Origin: an archaeon
GTDB taxonomy: Archaea; Iainarchaeota; Iainarchaeia; Iainarchaeales; CSSED10-239
Assembly: GCA_023230325.1 (NCBI GenBank)
Contig: JALNXN010000007.1
Span: forward strand, 1-43,274
DNA: 43,274 nucleotides
Direction of reading: 5' to 3'
Shown: positions 41,409 to 43,274 of the stretch, piece after piece
Position numbering within the stretch: position 1 is the first letter of the stretch
Layout of the letters: each line of letters begins with the position of its first letter
Position numbers and translations under genes: made by a program
The notes under the pieces: model-generated
Seen by the model: only the letters and a program-made list of their open reading frames with translations
Told to the model about the DNA's origin: nothing
Databases searched by the model: none

Positions 41409-42269
41409 TTATAAAAAGTAACTAGCCTCTATCAAAGCCCCAATCAATATAAAAATAATTGCAAGTAAAAATAAATATAAAAAATCTTTAACTACTAGAC
41501 TCTTAAAGTCAGTTGTAAAAACACCTCTAAAAAGATCTCTGGCAAAAATGGCACCTGCCAAACTCACAATAAAGTAAGCTGCAACTTCAAAAAAACCATG
41601 AGGTATAAAACCTATAAAGTTTACAATACTTCTAAACACACCAACAAAAGGTGCAAAAAAGAGACTACTGTTTACTGTGGAAAAAGAAAAAATAACATCT
41701 TTTATTATCGCAGCAGCTAAAATTGAAGCATTCCAAGCTATTAAAAATAAACCTCCAGCTCCATAGAAAAAAGACAAGAGAGTAGCACTTAAAATGACTA
41801 TTAGATTATTAAATAATATTGTCTTAAAAGCCAAACCAAACTGACTAAACTCAGAACCAGAAACAACATCTCCAGTTATTCCACTCCTCACAGAACTAAT
41901 CTTGTCAAGTTCCTTAAACTGAACAGAAAACAAACTATCCTTTACAGTTGCAGGAGAAAAAAAATAAATCACAACAAATGCAAAAATTATTCCTAAAAAG
42001 AAATAAAATAGTAATAAAATTATCTTTTTATGCCTTTTAAAAAAAGACTTATTATAACCAGTCAAGTAAGAATCAAAAGCATACAACCTATTAAACAAAG
42101 GCAAAGCCCCAATAGTAATAAAAGCAAGAATAGAAAAACTTACAGATTCTCCAGAAAAAATAAGTAAAGAAAAAAAAACAGAAAACAATGTTAAAATAAT
42201 TGCTTCAAAAAACATCAAGATTGGCTTTTGCCTTAATTTGTAAATATTTGTAATAAGTTCTAATACCAT
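41409..42269 (-). CDS. SpoIIM-like integral membrane protein (DUF95)
   Basis: 286 residues with six or so hydrophobic segments. FGLAFKTILFNNLIVILSAT, then LSFFYGAGGLFLIAWNASIL and the end FIPHGFFEVAAYFIVSLAGA match the SpoIIM/DUF95 family, which in archaea has no known function and is not linked to sporulation. Upstream gap 42270-42383 carries TATA-like ATATTATTTATGG and the divergent csl4 start. The 296-bp gap toward priL holds no gene. Confidence 0.8.
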   Translation of the reverse strand: MVLELITNIYKLRQKPILMFFEAIILTLFSVFFSLLIFSGESVSFSILAFITIGALPLFNRLYAFDSYLTGYNKSFFKRHKKIILLLFYFFLGIIFAFVVIYFFSPATVKDSLFSVQFKELDKISSVRSGITGDVVSGSEFSQFGLAFKTILFNNLIVILSATLLSFFYGAGGLFLIAWNASILAAAIIKDVIFSFSTVNSSLFFAPFVGVFRSIVNFIGFIPHGFFEVAAYFIVSLAGAIFARDLFRGVFTTDFKSLVVKDFLYLFLLAIIFILIGALIEASYFL

Positions 42270-42383
42270 AATATGTCAATATATTATTTATGGAAACAGT
42301 ATATAAATATTTCCAATTATATAATATATATTAAAACTTATTTTTAAACTATAAAATTAAAAAAATATAAAATGTGATACCCT

Positions 42384-42824
42384 TTGAACCAAGAAAAAGA
42401 AAAAGAAATATTAAATAAAATATTTACAAAAATAAAAACAAAAGAACCACTCCAAGAAGGAGACGTTGTCTTTGGAAAGGTTGTTCAAACAACAGACAAA
42501 ATTGCAATTGTAGAAGTTGAGTATGCAGAAAATAAACAAAAAGCTATTAGTCCAAGTAACAACGGAGTCCTTTTTGTAAACAACATCTCAGATGAATATA
42601 TAGAAAAGGTAGGAGATCTACTTAGAAAAGGAGATATTATTAAAGCAGAGATCACAGATGCAGACACCTTTGGATATAAACTAACAATTAATGCTGACAA
42701 CTATGGAGTAATTTATGCTAACTGTATAAAATGTAAAAAACCTCTTAACCTTAACAATAACCAAACACAAATTAAATGCCTAAACTGTAAACAAACACAA
42801 ACAAGAAAAATTATAAAGAAGTGA
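42384..42824 (+). CDS. csl4: Exosome RNA-binding subunit Csl4
   Basis: S1-domain cap subunit of the archaeal exosome that guides RNA to the Rrp41/Rrp42 core. 146 residues from TTG 42384; GTGAT 5 nt upstream supports it. Order: N-terminal strand domain (EGDVVFGKVVQTTDKIAIVE), S1 domain to about residue 110, and a zinc ribbon with Cys114, 117, 132 and 135. It is cotranscribed with rpoL (6 bp gap). Confidence 0.88.
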   Translation: MNQEKEKEILNKIFTKIKTKEPLQEGDVVFGKVVQTTDKIAIVEVEYAENKQKAISPSNNGVLFVNNISDEYIEKVGDLLRKGDIIKAEITDADTFGYKLTINADNYGVIYANCIKCKKPLNLNNNQTQIKCLNCKQTQTRKIIKK

Positions 42825-42830
42825 AAAGAT

Positions 42831-43115
42831 ATGGATTTTGAATTTATTAAAAAAGAAAAAAATGAAATTGAATTTGTTGTAACTAAAGAAGACTCTTCTT
42901 TTTTTGATCTAGTAATAAACATTGCTTCTCAAAAAAGAGAAGTAGAATTTGCATCTCTAAAAAGAGAAGATAACCTTGAAGATAAGTTCTATGTTTATCT
43001 AAAAACAAAGGACACCCCAGCAAAAGACACACTACTAACCTGCATTAACGAAGCTGAAGAAAATCTAAAAAATATAATCTCAAACTTAGAAAAAACATTA
43101 CCTAACAGCAAATAA
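42831..43115 (+). CDS. rpoL: RNA polymerase subunit Rpo11 (RpoL)
   Basis: 94-residue Rpb11-like subunit that dimerises with Rpo3 in RNA polymerase assembly. MDFEFIKKEKNEIEFVVTKE opens like archaeal RpoL (ILEKEENELEFEIEG-type) and the DSSFFDLV, EVEFASLKR and DKFYVYLKTK segments follow in the right order. The C-terminal helix is charged. Positioned 6 bp after csl4, an arrangement that recurs in archaea. Confidence 0.85.
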   Translation: MDFEFIKKEKNEIEFVVTKEDSSFFDLVINIASQKREVEFASLKREDNLEDKFYVYLKTKDTPAKDTLLTCINEAEENLKNIISNLEKTLPNSK

Positions 43116-43123
43116 AGAAAACC

Positions 43124-43274
43124 ATGAATTATATTAAAAAATATTCTAAATGGATTGATCCTTTTACCTATGTTGATATTCTATTATTAAAACTTTTTGG
43201 AAAGCCTAAAAATCTAAAAGTAAAAATACTCTATTGGATATTTTATATTCTTTTTTCTGTGTTGTTTGCTTTTC
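43124..43274 (+). CDS. Membrane protein, N-terminus only
   Basis: 50 codons visible from ATG 43124, running off the window end. After a basic, aromatic start (MNYIKKYSKWIDPFTYVDIL) comes one hydrophobic helix (KILYWIFYILFSVLFAF). A Sec11-type signal peptidase I is conceivable because its catalytic part follows such a helix, but the motif residues lie outside the window, so I do not assign it. It is close behind rpoL on the same strand. Confidence 0.5.
   Translation, partial: MNYIKKYSKWIDPFTYVDILLLKLFGKPKNLKVKILYWIFYILFSVLFAF

Noticed and set aside
1..43274. Reassigned stop codons
   Set aside because: TAA, TAG and TGA all end well-supported genes and aRF1 has intact stop-reading motifs.

Overview
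The window is strongly AT-rich archaeal DNA. Archaeal hallmarks include the aRF1, aPelota, aIF2-alpha, PriS/PriL, GINS, PCNA, Orc1/Cdc6, HerA, Hel308, Cdc48, PAC2, DphB, EndA, Csl4, RpoK, RpoL and eS17 genes, together with archaeal type IV pilins. Short proteins, tight spacing, T-rich gaps and pilins with class III signal peptides suggest a small-genome DPANN lineage such as a Woesearchaeota- or Pacearchaeota-like organism. That placement is inference only. Stop codons TAA, TAG and TGA are all used and the release factor is intact, so the code looks standard.

Layout. 1-8.8 kb: proteasome beta subunit (partial), FKBP isomerase, a coiled-coil unknown, Hel308, a decayed DUF4143 ATPase, then TruD, a GNAT-like protein, aRF1, a membrane protein and a phosphoribosyltransferase-like protein. 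8.9-18.3 kb: a tandem pair of small paralogues, HerA, a kinase-like protein, PAC2, aIF2-alpha, GINS, PriS and Rad50, with a cluster of hairpins between PriS and Rad50. 18.5-24.2 kb: class III pilins, a HELSH membrane protease, PCNA and Orc1/Cdc6, then a decayed gene, a small ORF and four further pilin-like genes. Two near-identical 37-bp elements in opposite orientation bracket the PCNA/Orc1 part. 24.2-31 kb: DphB, DUF357, EndA, three four-cysteine pilins, two TadC-like platform proteins, a DRG-like GTPase and an N5-glutamine methyltransferase. 31-43.3 kb: TatD, a site-2 protease, Cdc48, a short NFACT-R protein, an Lrp-like regulator, RpoK-eS17, then Pelota, phosphoglycerate mutase and PriL, a SpoIIM-like protein, Csl4, RpoL and a partial membrane protein.

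Functional themes. Replication and repair genes are unusually dense (Orc1, PCNA, GINS, PriS, PriL, Rad50, HerA, Hel308), so a replication origin near Orc1 is plausible. Ribosome-rescue and quality-control genes (aRF1, its likely methyltransferase, Pelota, NFACT-R beside Cdc48) form a second theme. Surface pili form a third: about nine pilin-like genes and two platform proteins are present, but no assembly ATPase or prepilin peptidase.

The most interesting items are the G-tract inverted element around the orc1/pcn block, the Cdc48/NFACT-R neighbourhood with a truncated RqcH-like protein, the four hairpins after rad50, the repeat tail on phosphoglycerate mutase, a kinase-like protein, and a class III pilin with no standard start codon.
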